NCBI RefSeq assembly: GCF_003051005.1
Contig: NZ_QAOW01000001.1
Location: 434,001-498,000 of the forward strand
Direction: 5' to 3'
Length of the DNA: 64,000 nt
Source of the DNA: Rhodococcus sp. OK519
Lineage (GTDB): Bacteria > Actinomycetota > Actinomycetes > Mycobacteriales > Mycobacteriaceae
The notes beneath the pieces are model-generated. The model saw only the letters and a program-made list of their open reading frames with translations. It had not been told where the DNA came from and searched no databases. Numbering within the stretch: position 1 is the stretch's first letter; each line of letters starts with the position of its first letter. Position numbers and translations under genes: made by a program. Positions 44,485-54,177 of this stretch are shown here, one piece after another.

Positions 44485-44801
44485 TGAAGGTGCACAAGGG
44501 TGACACCGTGCTGGTCGTCTCCGGCAAGGACAAGGGCGCCAAGGGCAAGGTCATTCAGGCCTACCCGGCGACCAACAAGGTCCTCGTCGAGGGCGTGAAC
44601 CGCATCAAGAAGCACACCGCGGTCTCCGCTAACGAGCGTGGCGCCTCCTCCGGCGGCATCGTGACGCAGGAAGCCCCGATCCACGTTTCCAACGTCATGG
44701 TCGTCGACTCGGAGGGTAACCCCACTCGCGTGGGCTACCGCACCGATGACGAGTCCGGCAAGCGCGTTCGCATTTCCCGGAAGAACGGGAAGGACATCTG
44801 A
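44484..44801 (+). CDS. rplX: 50S ribosomal protein L24
   Basis: A 105-residue L24, an assembly initiator with a KOW motif ([20 protein letters not shown], residues 5-24). The ATG at 44484 overlaps the rplN stop by one base and gives the normal N-terminus MKVHKGD. A GTG one codon earlier also lies in frame but is less likely. Confidence 0.98.
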   Translation: MKVHKGDTVLVVSGKDKGAKGKVIQAYPATNKVLVEGVNRIKKHTAVSANERGASSGGIVTQEAPIHVSNVMVVDSEGNPTRVGYRTDDESGKRVRISRKNGKDI

Positions 44802-44802
44802 C

Positions 44803-45369
44803 ATGACCTCCACTGAGAACAAGATCCAGCCGCGTCTGAAGACTCGCTACCGCGCGGAGATCCGTGACGCGCTGAACGCCGAGTTCGAGTACGCGAATGT
44901 CATGCAGATCCCCGGCGTCGTCAAGGTCGTCGTGAACATGGGTGTCGGCGACGCCGCCCGTGACGCGAAGCTGATCAATGGCGCGGTTGCCGATCTGGCT
45001 CTGATCACCGGTCAGAAGCCCGAGATCCGCAAGGCCCGCAAGTCCATCGCGCAGTTCAAGCTGCGTGAAGGCATGCCGATCGGTGCGCGCGTCACGCTGC
45101 GCGGCGACCGCATGTGGGAGTTCCTGGACCGTCTCGTGTCCATCGCGTTGCCCCGTATCCGCGACTTCCGCGGCCTGTCGGGCAACCAGTTCGACGGCAA
45201 CGGCAACTACACGTTCGGCCTCAACGAGCAGTCGATGTTCCACGAGATCGACGTGGACAAGATCGATCGTCCGCGCGGTATGGACATCACCGTCGTGACC
45301 ACCGCCACCAACAACGAAGAAGGCCGTGCGCTGCTCAAGCACCTCGGCTTCCCGTTCAAGGAGAACTGA
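44803..45369 (+). CDS. rplE: 50S ribosomal protein L5
   Basis: A 188-residue L5, the 5S rRNA-binding protein of the central protuberance. Family segments are [39 protein letters not shown] and [11 protein letters not shown]. The ATG at 44803 was chosen over the open upstream frame because it gives the standard start [16 protein letters not shown] and follows the rplX stop by one base. Confidence 0.98.
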   Translation: MTSTENKIQPRLKTRYRAEIRDALNAEFEYANVMQIPGVVKVVVNMGVGDAARDAKLINGAVADLALITGQKPEIRKARKSIAQFKLREGMPIGARVTLRGDRMWEFLDRLVSIALPRIRDFRGLSGNQFDGNGNYTFGLNEQSMFHEIDVDKIDRPRGMDITVVTTATNNEEGRALLKHLGFPFKEN

Positions 45370-45373
45370 GCCC

Positions 45374-45559
45374 ATGGCTAAGAAGGCACTGGTCAACAAG
45401 GCCAACAAGAAGCCGAAGTTCGCGGTGCGCGCGTACACCCGCTGCCAGAAGTGCGGTCGTCCGCACGCGGTGTTCCGCAAGTTCGGTCTGTGCCGTATCT
45501 GCGTTCGCGAGATGGCACACGCAGGCGAGCTGCCGGGCGTTCACAAGAGCTCCTGGTAA
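45374..45559 (+). CDS. rpsN: 30S ribosomal protein S14, zinc-binding type
   Basis: A 61-residue S14 of the short zinc-ribbon form. The metal ligands are CxxC (CQKC) and CxxC (CRIC), 13 residues apart. Actinobacteria often keep a second, zinc-free S14 elsewhere for zinc starvation; none is visible here. The ATG at 45374 follows rplE closely and gives [16 protein letters not shown]. Confidence 0.98.
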   Translation: MAKKALVNKANKKPKFAVRAYTRCQKCGRPHAVFRKFGLCRICVREMAHAGELPGVHKSSW

Positions 45560-45636
45560 CCAGCCACAACAGACTTCCGGTCCGCATCCGCGGAACGGTG
45601 AAGGTAAGAACCACTTCGTTGTAGGCCCACGATCGG

Positions 45637-45680
45637 GCCGGCCCCGTTCCTTCCGACAAGTCGGGGGAGCGGGGTCGGTG
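45637..45680 (+). other. Hairpin between rpsN and rpsH
   Basis: In the 168-base gap, ccggccccg near 45638 can pair with cggggtcgg near 45672, with one G-U pair. No T run follows. It is one of several GC hairpins at gene boundaries in this block. Confidence 0.45.
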
Positions 45681-45727
45681 CCGGTGTTGCATGGGAACCC
45701 CAACGAGAAAGGTGCACAGGTCAACTC

Positions 45728-46126
45728 ATGACCATGACTGATCCGATCGCAGACTTCTTGACGCGTCTGCGTAATGCCAACTCGGCGTACCACGATGAGG
45801 TGAAGCTGCCGCACTCGAAGATCAAGGCGAACATCGCCGAGATCCTCAAGCGTGAGGGCTACATCGCGGAATACCGCACCGAGGACGCCGAGGTCGGCAA
45901 GACGCTGATCGTCGACCTCAAGTACGGCCCGAGCCGCGAGCGTAGCCTCGCCGGCATCCGCCGTGTTTCCAAGCCCGGTCTGCGCGTTTACGCGAAGTCC
46001 ACCAACCTGCCCAAGGTTCTGGGCGGCCTCGGCGTGGCCATTATTTCCACGTCGTCCGGTCTGCTCACGGATCGTCAGGCGGCCAATCAGGGAGTGGGCG
46101 GGGAAGTCCTCGCCTACGTCTGGTAA
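45728..46126 (+). CDS. rpsH: 30S ribosomal protein S8
   Basis: A 132-residue S8, a core 16S rRNA binder and, in E. coli, the translational repressor of the spc operon. It begins [22 protein letters not shown] and ends with the conserved [27 protein letters not shown] second Met two codons in is an alternative start. The 168-base leader upstream could hold regulatory structure. Confidence 0.99.
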   Translation: MTMTDPIADFLTRLRNANSAYHDEVKLPHSKIKANIAEILKREGYIAEYRTEDAEVGKTLIVDLKYGPSRERSLAGIRRVSKPGLRVYAKSTNLPKVLGGLGVAIISTSSGLLTDRQAANQGVGGEVLAYVW

Positions 46127-46140
46127 GGGAGGCCACCAGA

Positions 46141-46680
46141 ATGTCGCGTATTGGAAAGATTCCGGTCGCCGTCCCCGCGGGCGTCGACGTGACCATCGCC
46201 GGCCAGGATGTCGCGGTCAAGGGGCCCAAGGGCTCGCTGTCGCTGACCATCGCCGAGCCGATCTCGGTCGCTAAGGGTGAGGACGGTGCCCTCGAGGTCA
46301 CCCGTCCCGACGACGAGCGTCGCAGCCGTGCGCTGCACGGTCTGTCGCGCACCCTCGTGCAGAACATGATCGTCGGTGTGACCGCTGGTTACACCACCAA
46401 GATGGAGATCCACGGTGTCGGTTACCGTGTGGCGCTGAAGGGGCAGGACCTCGAGTTCGCTCTCGGCTACAGCCACGCGGTCCCGATCGAGGCTCCGGAG
46501 GGCATCACCTTCGCTGTCGAGTCGCCGACCCGATTCTCGATCACCGGCATCGACAAGCAGAAGGTCGGCCAGATCGCGGCCAACATCCGCCGCCTGCGGA
46601 AGTCCGACCCGTACAAGGGCAAGGGCATCCGCTACGAGGGTGAGCAGGTCCGTCGCAAGGTCGGAAAGACGGGTAAGTGA
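46141..46680 (+). CDS. rplF: 50S ribosomal protein L6
   Basis: A 179-residue L6 near the GTPase-associated centre. [17 protein letters not shown] at the start and the C-terminal signature [27 protein letters not shown] are diagnostic. It follows rpsH after 14 bases. Confidence 0.99.
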   Translation: MSRIGKIPVAVPAGVDVTIAGQDVAVKGPKGSLSLTIAEPISVAKGEDGALEVTRPDDERRSRALHGLSRTLVQNMIVGVTAGYTTKMEIHGVGYRVALKGQDLEFALGYSHAVPIEAPEGITFAVESPTRFSITGIDKQKVGQIAANIRRLRKSDPYKGKGIRYEGEQVRRKVGKTGK

Positions 46681-46681
46681 T

Positions 46682-47089
46682 ATGAGCCAGACTGCAAACC
46701 AGAAAGCCAAGCGGATTCCGCTCGGCAAGGACGCGTCCACGACGCGTCGTCTGTCGAAGGCGCGTCGTCACTTCCGTCTCCGCAAGAAGGTCTCCGGCAC
46801 CCCGGAGCGTCCCCGCCTGGTGGTGAACCGCTCCGCGCGGCACATCCACGTGCAGCTGGTGGACGATCTGGCCGGCAAGACCCTCGCCTCTGCGTCGACC
46901 ATCGAAGCCGACGTGCGTGCGGTGGACGGCGACAAGAGCGCTCGCGGTGCCAAGGTCGGTCAGTTGATCGCCGAGCGCGCCAAGGCGGCCGGCGTGGAGA
47001 CCGTGGTCTTCGACCGCGGTGGCCACACCTACAGCGGCCGTATCGCGGCCCTGGCAGATGCTGCTCGCGAAGGCGGGTTGAAGTTCTGA
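46682..47089 (+). CDS. rplR: 50S ribosomal protein L18
   Basis: A 135-residue L18 that binds 5S rRNA with L5. Core segments are [18 protein letters not shown] and [32 protein letters not shown]. The ATG at 46682 is one base after the rplF stop; an upstream in-frame start would lie inside rplF and is rejected. Confidence 0.98.
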   Translation: MSQTANQKAKRIPLGKDASTTRRLSKARRHFRLRKKVSGTPERPRLVVNRSARHIHVQLVDDLAGKTLASASTIEADVRAVDGDKSARGAKVGQLIAERAKAAGVETVVFDRGGHTYSGRIAALADAAREGGLKF

Positions 47090-47120
47090 TGACCAACATT
47101 AACAACGGAAGGAATGCCTG

Positions 47121-47768
47121 ATGCCGGGACGTCAAAGGCGTGACGGCGGAAGCGGACCCGCCGGACAGAATGGCCCGAACCAGGGCGGCGACAACCGTGG
47201 CGGTGGCCGCGATCGTCGTGACAACCGTCGCGACAACGCGGCCGAGAAGTCGAACCACATCGAGCGCGTTGTCTCCATCAACCGCGTGTCGAAGGTCGTC
47301 AAGGGCGGTCGTCGCTTCAGCTTCACCGCTCTCGTGATCGTGGGCGACGGCAACGGACTCGTCGGCGTCGGCTACGGCAAGGCCAAGGAAGTTCCCGCGG
47401 CCATCCAGAAGGGCGTCGAGGAAGCTCGCAAGAGCTTCTTCCGCGTGCCGCTGATCGGCAGCACCATCACTCACCCCGTCCAGGGTGAGGCGGCTGCCGG
47501 CATCGTCATGCTGCGTCCGGCCAGCCCCGGTACCGGTGTTATCGCCGGTGGCGCGGTGCGTGCCGTGCTGGAGTGCGCGGGTGTCTCCGACATCCTCGCC
47601 AAGTCGCTCGGTAGCGACAACGCCATCAATGTTGTGCACGCGACGGTTGCCGCCCTCAAGGGTCTGCAGCGTCCGGAAGAGGTTGCAGCCCGTCGTGGCC
47701 TGCCCCTCGAGGACGTTGCCCCGGCCGGCATGCTCCGCGCTCGTGCACAGGCTGGGAGCGTGAAGTAA
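47121..47768 (+). CDS. rpsE: 30S ribosomal protein S5
   Basis: A 215-residue S5, involved in mRNA unwinding and decoding accuracy. The core contains [18 protein letters not shown] and [16 protein letters not shown]. It carries an extra N-terminal arm of about 45 residues rich in Gly, Arg, Asn and Asp (for example [13 protein letters not shown]), which the 167-residue E. coli protein lacks; such arms are frequent in actinobacteria. The stop overlaps the rpmD start by one base. Confidence 0.99.
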   Translation: MPGRQRRDGGSGPAGQNGPNQGGDNRGGGRDRRDNRRDNAAEKSNHIERVVSINRVSKVVKGGRRFSFTALVIVGDGNGLVGVGYGKAKEVPAAIQKGVEEARKSFFRVPLIGSTITHPVQGEAAAGIVMLRPASPGTGVIAGGAVRAVLECAGVSDILAKSLGSDNAINVVHATVAALKGLQRPEEVAARRGLPLEDVAPAGMLRARAQAGSVK

Positions 47769-47947
47769 TGGCACAGCTCAAGGTCACCCAGGTCAAGAGC
47801 ACCATCGGTTCGAAGCAGAACCAGCGGAACAGCATGCGCACCCTCGGACTGAAGGGCATCCGTCAGTCCGTCGTCCGCGAGGACAACGCGCAGAACCGTG
47901 GTCTGATCAACGTTGTGCGCCACCTCGTCACGGTTGAGGAGGTCTAA
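47768..47947 (+). CDS. rpmD: 50S ribosomal protein L30
   Basis: A 59-residue L30 read directly from the sequence: [18 protein letters not shown], then the diagnostic [17 protein letters not shown] and the ending [11 protein letters not shown]. The ATG lies in the overlap with the rpsE stop (TAATG). rplO begins two bases after its stop. Confidence 0.97.
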   Translation: MAQLKVTQVKSTIGSKQNQRNSMRTLGLKGIRQSVVREDNAQNRGLINVVRHLVTVEEV

Positions 47948-47949
47948 CC

Positions 47950-48390
47950 ATGACCATCAAGTTGCACCACCTGCGTCCTGCCCCCGGCGCCAAGACCGAC
48001 AAGACTCGCGTCGGTCGCGGTGAAGGCTCGAAGGGTAAGACCGCCGGTCGCGGTACCAAGGGCACCAAGGCCCGCAAGAACGTTTCGGCCGCCTTCGAGG
48101 GTGGACAGATGCCGCTTCACATGCGTCTGCCCAAGCTCAAGGGCTTCAAGAACGCGTTCCGTACGGAGTACCAGGTCGTCAACGTCGGCGATATCGCCCG
48201 TCTGTTCCCCGAGGGTGGACAGATCGGTGTTGCCGAGCTTGTCGCCGCGGGCGCCGTTCGCAAGAACGAGCTCGTGAAGGTGCTCGCCGAGGGCGACATC
48301 ACGGTTGCCGTTCAGGTCACCGCGAACAAGTTCTCGGGCTCTGCGAAGGAAAAGATCGCCGCTGCCGGTGGTACCACCACCGAGCTGTGA
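47950..48390 (+). CDS. rplO: 50S ribosomal protein L15
   Basis: A 146-residue L15, a late-assembly large-subunit protein. It starts [28 protein letters not shown]-like, with the Gly/Lys-rich N-terminal arm, and has [20 protein letters not shown] in the middle. It is the last gene before a strong hairpin, so the spc transcript probably ends or attenuates here before secY. Confidence 0.98.
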   Translation: MTIKLHHLRPAPGAKTDKTRVGRGEGSKGKTAGRGTKGTKARKNVSAAFEGGQMPLHMRLPKLKGFKNAFRTEYQVVNVGDIARLFPEGGQIGVAELVAAGAVRKNELVKVLAEGDITVAVQVTANKFSGSAKEKIAAAGGTTTEL

Positions 48391-48408
48391 TCTCGTTCGT
48401 CTGATCGC

Positions 48409-48456
48409 AAGAATGGCCGTAACACCGTCCCTCGGGGCGGTGTTACGGCCATTCTT
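48409..48456 (+). terminator. Strong terminator hairpin after rplO
   Basis: A perfect 19-base-pair stem joins the arms at 48409-48427 (aagaatggccgtaacaccg) and 48438-48456, closing a 10-base loop tccctcgggg. The right arm ends attctt, followed by cgttc, so the U-rich part is short. It is the longest perfect hairpin I noticed in the ribosomal block and separates it from secY. Confidence 0.8.
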
Positions 48457-48533
48457 CGTTCAGCGGTATTCCGGTACAGGCATACTGGTGAGCGGACAGC
48501 CCGTGACGGGGCTGTAATTTCATGTGTCACTGT

Positions 48534-48549
48534 TAGAGTTCTAGAGTTC
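48534..48549. repeat. Tandem 8-base repeat upstream of secY
   Basis: tagagttc occurs twice in a row (48534-48541 and 48542-48549), 63 bases before the secY start. Each copy contains a -10-like TANNNT hexamer, but no good -35 is correctly spaced. It may be part of the secY promoter region that follows the rplO hairpin. Confidence 0.4.
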
Positions 48550-48611
48550 TGCAATCAACCGGACGGACCAATAGGTTCGCTTCCCTGTCAGTCGTGCGCC
48601 CAGGAGGATCT

Positions 48612-49934
48612 TTGCTTTCCGCCTTTGTCTCGGCCCTCAGGACGGTAGACCTGAGGCGGAAGATTCTCTTCACACTCGGTCTGGTCGCCCTGTATCGCCT
48701 CGGCGCGACGCTGCCGTCCCCGGGTGTCGACTACGGAAACGTCCGTGCCTGTATCGACCAGGTTTCCGGGGGTGAGTCGGCCGGCATCTACTCGCTGATC
48801 AACCTGTTCTCCGGCGGTGCGTTGCTGCAGCTGTCGGTGTTCGCGATCGGCATCATGCCGTACATCACGGCGAGCATCATCGTCCAGCTCCTCACGGTCG
48901 TCATCCCGAAGTTCGAGGAACTCCGCAAGGAGGGCCAGTCGGGCCAGGCGAAGATGACGCAGTACACGCGCTATCTGTCGATCGCGCTCGCGATCCTGCA
49001 GTCGACCGGCATCGTCGCGCTCGCGGCACGCGGTCAGCTGCTGCAGGGCTGTAGTCAACCGATCATCGCGGACGAGAGCGTTTTCGGCTTGATCATCATC
49101 GTGTTGGTGATGACGGCCGGTGCCGCGCTTGTCATGTGGTTCGGCGAGCTGATCACCGAACGCGGCGTCGGCAACGGTATGTCGCTGCTGATCTTCGCGG
49201 GTATCGCCTCGCGTATCCCGTCCGAGGGCAAGGCCATCCTCGACAGCCGCGGTGGCCTGACCTTCGCGCTCGTGTGTGTCGCCGCTCTGGCCATCATCGC
49301 GGGTGTCGTGTTCGTGGAGCAGGGTCAGCGTCGCATCCCCGTCCAGTACGCAAAACGCATGGTCGGACGTCGGATGTACGGCGGTTCCTCGACGTACTTG
49401 CCGCTCAAGGTGAACCAGGCCGGCGTCATCCCCGTGATCTTCGCGTCGTCCCTGCTGTATCTGCCGAACCTCATCGCGCAGCTCACCGGGTCCAACACGA
49501 GCACCGACCCGAGTTGGTGGCAGCGGTTCATCAACGAGTACCTGGTGAACCCGGCCAACCCGGTCTACATCCTGATCTACTTCGGCATGATCGTCTTCTT
49601 CACCTACTTCTACGTCGCGATCACCTTCAATCCGGAGGAGCGCGCGGACGAGATGAAGAAGTTCGGCGGGTTCATCCCGGGTATCCGCCCGGGACGTCCC
49701 ACGGCCGACTACCTGAACTACGTACTGAGCCGTATCACGCTGCCGGGCGCCATCTACCTCGGCACCATCGCTGTCCTGCCGAATCTGTTCCTCGACATCG
49801 GCAATTCGGGCGGTGTACAGAACCTGCCGTTCGGCGGTACTGCGGTGCTGATTATGGTCAGTGTGGGCCTCGATACCGTGAAGCAGATCGAGAGCCAGCT
49901 TATGCAGCGAAACTATGAAGGGTTCCTCAAGTGA
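48612..49934 (+). CDS. secY: Preprotein translocase subunit SecY
   Basis: The 440-residue channel subunit of the Sec translocon, with ten membrane helices. Recognisable parts are [19 protein letters not shown] (helix 1), the plug and helix 2 region [20 protein letters not shown], and [19 protein letters not shown]. The TTG at 48612 was chosen because an AGGAGG ribosome site sits at 48602-48607; the GTG six codons upstream would place that site inside the gene. The stop overlaps the adk start (GTGA). Confidence 0.97.
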   Translation: MLSAFVSALRTVDLRRKILFTLGLVALYRLGATLPSPGVDYGNVRACIDQVSGGESAGIYSLINLFSGGALLQLSVFAIGIMPYITASIIVQLLTVVIPKFEELRKEGQSGQAKMTQYTRYLSIALAILQSTGIVALAARGQLLQGCSQPIIADESVFGLIIIVLVMTAGAALVMWFGELITERGVGNGMSLLIFAGIASRIPSEGKAILDSRGGLTFALVCVAALAIIAGVVFVEQGQRRIPVQYAKRMVGRRMYGGSSTYLPLKVNQAGVIPVIFASSLLYLPNLIAQLTGSNTSTDPSWWQRFINEYLVNPANPVYILIYFGMIVFFTYFYVAITFNPEERADEMKKFGGFIPGIRPGRPTADYLNYVLSRITLPGAIYLGTIAVLPNLFLDIGNSGGVQNLPFGGTAVLIMVSVGLDTVKQIESQLMQRNYEGFLK

Positions 49935-50476
49935 GACTTGTCCTCCTTGGTCCTCCCGGTGCCGGTAAGGGCACCCAGGCCGCGATTCTGTCGGAGAAGC
50001 TGGGCGTTCCGCACATCTCCACCGGAGACCTCTTCCGTGCGAACATCGGGCAGCAGACTCCACTGGGCCTCGAGGCCAAGAAGTACCTCGACGCCGGCGA
50101 CCTGGTTCCGAGCGAGATCACGAACAACATGGTGAAGGCGCGCGTCGCCGAGCCCGACGCCGCCAACGGTTTTCTGCTCGACGGCTTCCCCCGTACGGTC
50201 GATCAGGCGAAGGCGCTCGAGGGCATCCTCGAAGGCCTGGACGCCAAGCTCGACGGTGTGCTCGCGTTCGATGTGGACGACGACGTCGTGGTCGAGCGGA
50301 TGCTCTCGCGCGGTCGCGCCGACGACACCGAGGACGTCATCCGTAACCGCATGCGTGTCTACCGCGAGGAGACGGCGCCACTGCTCGACTACTACGCCGG
50401 CCAGATCGTCACCGTCGATGCTGTCGGCGCTGTCGACGAGGTCAACGCACGCGCCCTGGCCGCGCTGGGTAAGTAA
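49931..50476 (+). CDS. adk: Adenylate kinase
   Basis: A 181-residue enzyme that interconverts ATP, AMP and two ADP. The P-loop is [10 protein letters not shown] (residues 7-16), the AMP site contains STGDLFR, and LDGFPRT is the usual third motif. It is the short form, with a compact LID and no zinc-binding cysteines. The start is GTG, overlapping secY by four bases, in the conserved secY-adk-map order. Confidence 0.99.
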   Translation: MRLVLLGPPGAGKGTQAAILSEKLGVPHISTGDLFRANIGQQTPLGLEAKKYLDAGDLVPSEITNNMVKARVAEPDAANGFLLDGFPRTVDQAKALEGILEGLDAKLDGVLAFDVDDDVVVERMLSRGRADDTEDVIRNRMRVYREETAPLLDYYAGQIVTVDAVGAVDEVNARALAALGK

Positions 50477-51279
50477 TGGCGTTCGGTCGCAAGCGCAAGG
50501 TCGTTCCGTTCCGCACGGCGGGTGAGCTCGACGCCATGGCGGCGGCGGGCGCGATCGTCGGTGCCGCCCTCGTGGCGGTGCGGGACGCGGCCAAGCCCGG
50601 AGTCAGCACGCTCGAGTTGGACCGGGTCGCCGAATCCGTCATCCGCGACGCCGGTGCTGTGCCGTCGTTCCTCGGTTACCACGGGTTCTCCGGTTCGATC
50701 TGCTCGTCGGTCAACGACCGAGTGGTGCACGGCATCCCGTCAGCGGACGACATCCTCGTCGAGGGTGATCTCGTGTCGATCGACTGTGGAGCAATCCTCG
50801 ACGGTTGGCACGGCGATTCGGCGTGGACGTTCGGCGTCGGTCAGCTCAGCGAGGCGGATGCCCAGTTGAGCGAGGCGACACGGCTGTCGATGGAAGCCGG
50901 GATCGCGGCGATGGTCGAGGGCAATCGCCTCACCGACGTCTCGCATGCGATCGAGTTGGGGACGCGTGCCGCGGAGTCGGCGCACGGTCGTTCCTACGGC
51001 ATCGTCGACGGCTACGGCGGTCATGCGATCGGCCGTGAGATGCACATGGATCCGTTCCTTCCGAACGAGGGTGCACCCGGCAAGGGCCCGCACCTGGTGA
51101 TCGGATCGGTCCTCGCGATCGAGCCGATGCTCACGCTCGGGACGTACGAGACCGAGGTTCTGGGTGACGACTGGACCGTGGTGACCACGGACGGCAGTCG
51201 TGCCGCCCACTGGGAGCACACGGTCGCCGTCACCGAGGACGGTCCGCGAATCATGACTCTCCGGCCTGGCGGCAACTGA
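50476..51279 (+). CDS. map: Methionine aminopeptidase, type I
   Basis: A 267-residue metalloprotease that removes the initiator Met. The metal-binding residues appear in [19 protein letters not shown] (two Asp), [12 protein letters not shown] (His), LAIEPML (Glu) and [10 protein letters not shown] (Glu). Its start overlaps the adk stop by one base (TAATG). It ends the secY unit just before a rho-independent terminator. Confidence 0.98.
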   Translation: MAFGRKRKVVPFRTAGELDAMAAAGAIVGAALVAVRDAAKPGVSTLELDRVAESVIRDAGAVPSFLGYHGFSGSICSSVNDRVVHGIPSADDILVEGDLVSIDCGAILDGWHGDSAWTFGVGQLSEADAQLSEATRLSMEAGIAAMVEGNRLTDVSHAIELGTRAAESAHGRSYGIVDGYGGHAIGREMHMDPFLPNEGAPGKGPHLVIGSVLAIEPMLTLGTYETEVLGDDWTVVTTDGSRAAHWEHTVAVTEDGPRIMTLRPGGN

Positions 51280-51297
51280 GCGGAACTTTCTCGATAG

Positions 51298-51341
51298 ACA
51301 CCGAGCGGGCAGCGACCAGTCGTTGCCCGCTCGGTGTTTTT
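51298..51341. terminator. Rho-independent terminator between map and dtd
   Basis: acaccgagcgggca (51298-51311) pairs with tgcccgctcggtgt (51324-51337), and a run of T residues ends at 51341. It follows map and precedes the 3' end of the convergent gene dtd, so it may serve both, though the T run favours the plus strand. Confidence 0.9.
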
Positions 51342-51353
51342 GCGTTCCCGGCG

Positions 51354-51791
51354 TCAGCCCTCGAGAAGGACGGTCACAGGACCGTCGTTGACGAGGCTCA
51401 CCCGCATGTGCTCGCCGAAGCGGCCGACCTCGACCATGGCGCCTAGTTCACGCAGCGCGGAACCGAACGCGTCGACGAGGGGTTCGGCGACCGCGCGCGG
51501 TGCGGCGGGTGACCACGACGGCCGTCGACTCTTGCTGGTGTCGGCCATGAGAGTGAACTGGCTGACGACGAGTACGGGTGCTTCGACGTCGGACGCGGAC
51601 TTCTCCTCGTCGAGGATCCGAAGGCGCCACACCCGGCGCGCGAGGTTCGCTGCGGCGATGGGATCGTCGCCGTGTCCGACACCGAGGAGAACGAGCAGGC
51701 CCTGCCCGCCGTCGGGAGGCGAGATTCGGGCGACCTCCTCGCCGTCGACTTCGACGGCCGCCGATGTGACTCGTTGGACCAGGGCGCGCAT
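51354..51791 (-). CDS. dtd: D-aminoacyl-tRNA deacylase
   Basis: A 145-residue enzyme that hydrolyses D-amino acids (and glycine) mischarged on tRNA. The two family motifs are present: SQFTLMAD (active-site SQFTL) and the C-terminal [11 protein letters not shown] (GP motif that excludes L-substrates). It is on the minus strand between map and infA, interrupting an otherwise co-directional translation block and ending against the map terminator. Confidence 0.96.
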   Translation of the reverse strand: MRALVQRVTSAAVEVDGEEVARISPPDGGQGLLVLLGVGHGDDPIAAANLARRVWRLRILDEEKSASDVEAPVLVVSQFTLMADTSKSRRPSWSPAAPRAVAEPLVDAFGSALRELGAMVEVGRFGEHMRVSLVNDGPVTVLLEG

Positions 51792-51842
51792 CTGGTTGTC
51801 TCACTCCTTCGGGCTCTGACCGGGGGCGACTCGAGCCGTCAT

Positions 51843-51871
51843 TTGGCCTGGTAGGCAAATGCCGGTAGGAT
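51843..51871 (+). promoter_or_regulatory. Candidate promoter of the infA (alpha) operon
   Basis: ttggcc (51843-51848) and taggat (51866-51871) are spaced by 17 bases, a good vegetative pattern. Transcription from about 51878 gives a leader of about 150 bases that contains a small hairpin, tccgac/gtcgga (51910-51926). The divergent dtd gene makes an independent promoter necessary here. Confidence 0.65.
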
Positions 51872-52028
51872 GGATAAACGGTGCGCCCTGCGTATCGGTT
51901 GTTTGCGTGTCCGACCTCGTGTCGGAGAGTCGCTCTCGGCCGGAAACTTCCGCAGAGCCACCGCTGTAGCGGATACCGGTGACGGTAACCGATGCACCCA
52001 TTACGCCACTCAACGGATCGCGGAGGAC

Positions 52029-52250
52029 ATGGCTAAGAAGGACGGGGCCATCGAGGTCGAGGGACGAGTAGTCGAACCGCTGCCCAATGCGATGTTCCGC
52101 ATTGAGCTCGAGAACGGCCACAAGGTCCTCGCACATATCAGCGGAAAGATGCGTCAGCACTACATTCGTATTCTTCCCGAGGACCGCGTCGTCGTGGAGC
52201 TGTCGCCCTACGACCTGTCGCGTGGACGCATCGTTTACCGCTACAAGTAA
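52029..52250 (+). CDS. infA: Translation initiation factor IF-1
   Basis: A 73-residue OB-fold factor that occupies the ribosomal A site during initiation. The sequence [20 protein letters not shown], then [19 protein letters not shown], is nearly invariant in actinobacteria. The ATG at 52029 has GGAG just upstream; longer in-frame starts fall in the leader and are rejected. Confidence 0.98.
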
Positions 52251-52255
52251 AAGCT

Positions 52256-52279
52256 TCCCCGGCCACAACCGGCCGGGGA
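52256..52279 (+). other. Hairpin between infA and rpmJ
   Basis: tccccggcc (52256-52264) pairs perfectly with ggccgggga (52271-52279), with loop acaacc. A second weaker pairing, tgtcc/ggaca (52286-52305), follows. There is no T tract. It lies in the 77-base gap before rpmJ. Confidence 0.6.
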
Positions 52280-52327
52280 CAACTGTGTCCGCCGTCCGGT
52301 GGACAGACAACAGGAGATCAGACGCAC

Positions 52328-52441
52328 GTGAAGGTTCAGCCTAGCGTCAAGAAGATCTGCGAGAAGTGCAAGGTGATTCGCCGTAACGGGCGCGTCATGG
52401 TGATCTGCGAGAACCTGCGTCACAAGCAGCGTCAGGGTTAA
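52328..52441 (+). CDS. rpmJ: 50S ribosomal protein L36, zinc-binding type
   Basis: A 37-residue L36 read directly: [19 protein letters not shown], then [18 protein letters not shown]. The zinc ligands Cys11, Cys14, Cys27 and His32 are all present, so this is the zinc-containing form. The start is GTG. It is the second gene of the infA operon. Confidence 0.97.
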   Translation: MKVQPSVKKICEKCKVIRRNGRVMVICENLRHKQRQG

Positions 52442-52558
52442 TCCCAGCAGCACACGGCTACTTCTAGATCTGCTTGGCAACAAGCGCAAAAGAAGACCTC
52501 TCAGCACCAACCACTACCCGGGCCCAGGGAATTGTCCCGAAGGCAGGTAGCGGTCTAC

Positions 52559-52578
52559 CCCCGGCACGGAGGCCGGGG
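52559..52578 (+). other. Hairpin between rpmJ and rpsM
   Basis: ccccggc (52559-52565) pairs with gccgggg (52572-52578) around acggag. It is within the 218-base gap between rpmJ and rpsM, in which I see no gene. No terminator-like T run follows. Confidence 0.5.
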
Positions 52579-52659
52579 CCCCACTGCGATTCGAACGCGG
52601 AGTCTTATACGCAGGGGACGGACTGGGAGCAGACCTCCGAACACCGATAGGAATGCCAC

Positions 52660-53028
52660 ATGGCACGTCTCGCAGGTGTCGATCTTCCTCGCGAAAAGCG
52701 CATGGAGATCGCACTGACCTACATCTACGGCATCGGCCGTACCACCTCCAAGGAGATCCTGACTGCGACGGGTGTCAACCCGGATCTGCGCAGCAAGGAT
52801 CTCACGGACGAGGACCTCGCGAAGCTCCGCGAGTACATCGAGGAGTCGGTGAAGGTAGAGGGTGACCTGCGCCGCGAGGTGCAGGCGGACATCCGCCGCA
52901 AGATCGAGATCGGCTGCTACCAGGGCCTGCGCCACCGTCGTGGTCTGCCCGTGCGTGGACAGCGCACCAAGACCAACGCCCGTACCCGTAAGGGTCCGAA
53001 GCGCACCGTCGCAGGGAAGAAGAAGTAA
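52660..53028 (+). CDS. rpsM: 30S ribosomal protein S13
   Basis: A 122-residue S13 of the 30S head that contacts tRNA and the 50S subunit. It opens [21 protein letters not shown]-like and has the C-terminal motif [26 protein letters not shown]. It overlaps the rpsK start by one base. Confidence 0.99.
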   Translation: MARLAGVDLPREKRMEIALTYIYGIGRTTSKEILTATGVNPDLRSKDLTDEDLAKLREYIEESVKVEGDLRREVQADIRRKIEIGCYQGLRHRRGLPVRGQRTKTNARTRKGPKRTVAGKKK

Positions 53029-53441
53029 TGCCTCCGAAGTCACGTAGCACCGGTCCCAAGAAGACCCAGAAGGCGCGTCGCAGGGAAAAGAAGAACATCC
53101 CGCACGGTGCCGCTCACATCAAGAGCACCTTCAACAACACGATCGTGTCGATCACCGACCCGGCCGGCAACGTCATCTCCTGGGCGTCGTCGGGCCACGT
53201 GGGCTTCAAGGGCTCGCGTAAGTCGACGCCGTTCGCTGCTCAGCTGGCTGCCGAGAACGCTGCCCGCAAGGCGCAGGAGCACGGCGTGAAGAAGGTCGAC
53301 GTCTTCGTGAAGGGTCCGGGCTCGGGCCGCGAGACGGCGATCCGCTCGCTGCAGGCTGCAGGCCTCGAGGTCGGCACCATCTCTGACGTCACCCCCCAGC
53401 CGCACAACGGCTGCCGCCCGCCCAAGCGGCGTCGGGTTTAA
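53028..53441 (+). CDS. rpsK: 30S ribosomal protein S11
   Basis: A 137-residue S11 of the platform, near the mRNA exit. Core segments are [19 protein letters not shown] and the C-terminal signature [19 protein letters not shown]. It starts in the rpsM stop (TAATG). Confidence 0.99.
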   Translation: MPPKSRSTGPKKTQKARRREKKNIPHGAAHIKSTFNNTIVSITDPAGNVISWASSGHVGFKGSRKSTPFAAQLAAENAARKAQEHGVKKVDVFVKGPGSGRETAIRSLQAAGLEVGTISDVTPQPHNGCRPPKRRRV

Positions 53442-53467
53442 GTAGCGGGAAGGATAGGTAAAAGAAC

Positions 53468-54073
53468 ATGGCACGTTATACCGGACCCATCACCCGCAAG
53501 TCGCGTCGTCTGCGCGTCGACCTCGTCGGAGGCGACCAGGCATTCGAGCGGCGTCCTTACCCGCCGGGCCAGCACGGCCGCGCGCGCATCAAGGAGAGCG
53601 AGTACCTGCTCCAGCTGCAGGAGAAGCAGAAGGCTCGCTTCACCTACGGCGTCATGGAGAAGCAGTTCCGCCTGTACTACAAGGAGGCGAACAACCGCCC
53701 CGGTAAGACCGGCGAGAACCTGCTTCAGATCCTGGAGTCGCGTCTCGACAACGTCGTGTACCGCGCAGGCCTCGCTCGCACCCGCCGTCAGGCGCGTCAG
53801 CTGGTCTCGCACGGCCACCTTCTCGTGAACAACAAGAAGGTCGACATCCCCAGCTACCGCGTGTCGCAGTACGACATCATCGATGTCCGCGACAAGTCGC
53901 TGGCGACCCTGCCGTTCCAGGTTGCTCGTGAGACCCAGGGCGATCGCCCGATCCCGGGCTGGCTGCAGGTCGTCGGTGGACGCCTCCGCATCCTGGTGCA
54001 CCAGCTCCCCGAGCGTGCGCAGATCGATGTTCCGCTGCAGGAACAGCTGATCGTCGAGTACTACTCGAAGTAA
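53468..54073 (+). CDS. rpsD: 30S ribosomal protein S4, zinc-free type
   Basis: A 201-residue S4, a primary 16S rRNA binder. The N-terminus, MARYTGPITRKSRRLRVDL, lacks the cysteines of zinc-type S4, so this is the metal-free form. The S4 RNA-binding domain is at RLDNVVYRAGLARTRRQARQ and HGHLLVNNKKVDIPSYRV. A hairpin separates it from rpoA. Confidence 0.99.
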   Translation: MARYTGPITRKSRRLRVDLVGGDQAFERRPYPPGQHGRARIKESEYLLQLQEKQKARFTYGVMEKQFRLYYKEANNRPGKTGENLLQILESRLDNVVYRAGLARTRRQARQLVSHGHLLVNNKKVDIPSYRVSQYDIIDVRDKSLATLPFQVARETQGDRPIPGWLQVVGGRLRILVHQLPERAQIDVPLQEQLIVEYYSK

Positions 54074-54081
54074 GGCGTAAT

Positions 54082-54119
54082 ACCTGGTAGCGGCCGGCCT
54101 CGGCGGGCCGCTACCAGGT
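54082..54119 (+). other. Perfect 14-bp hairpin between rpsD and rpoA
   Basis: acctggtagcggcc (54082-54095) pairs with ggccgctaccaggt (54106-54119) around a 10-base loop. It starts eight bases after the rpsD stop, with no T tract. It could attenuate rpoA transcription or protect the upstream mRNA end. Confidence 0.7.
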
Positions 54120-54177
54120 CCCAAGCCTTTCCCATCGTGGGCGTCATATGGCGGACGCCCGTACAGGAGGAAATCCA

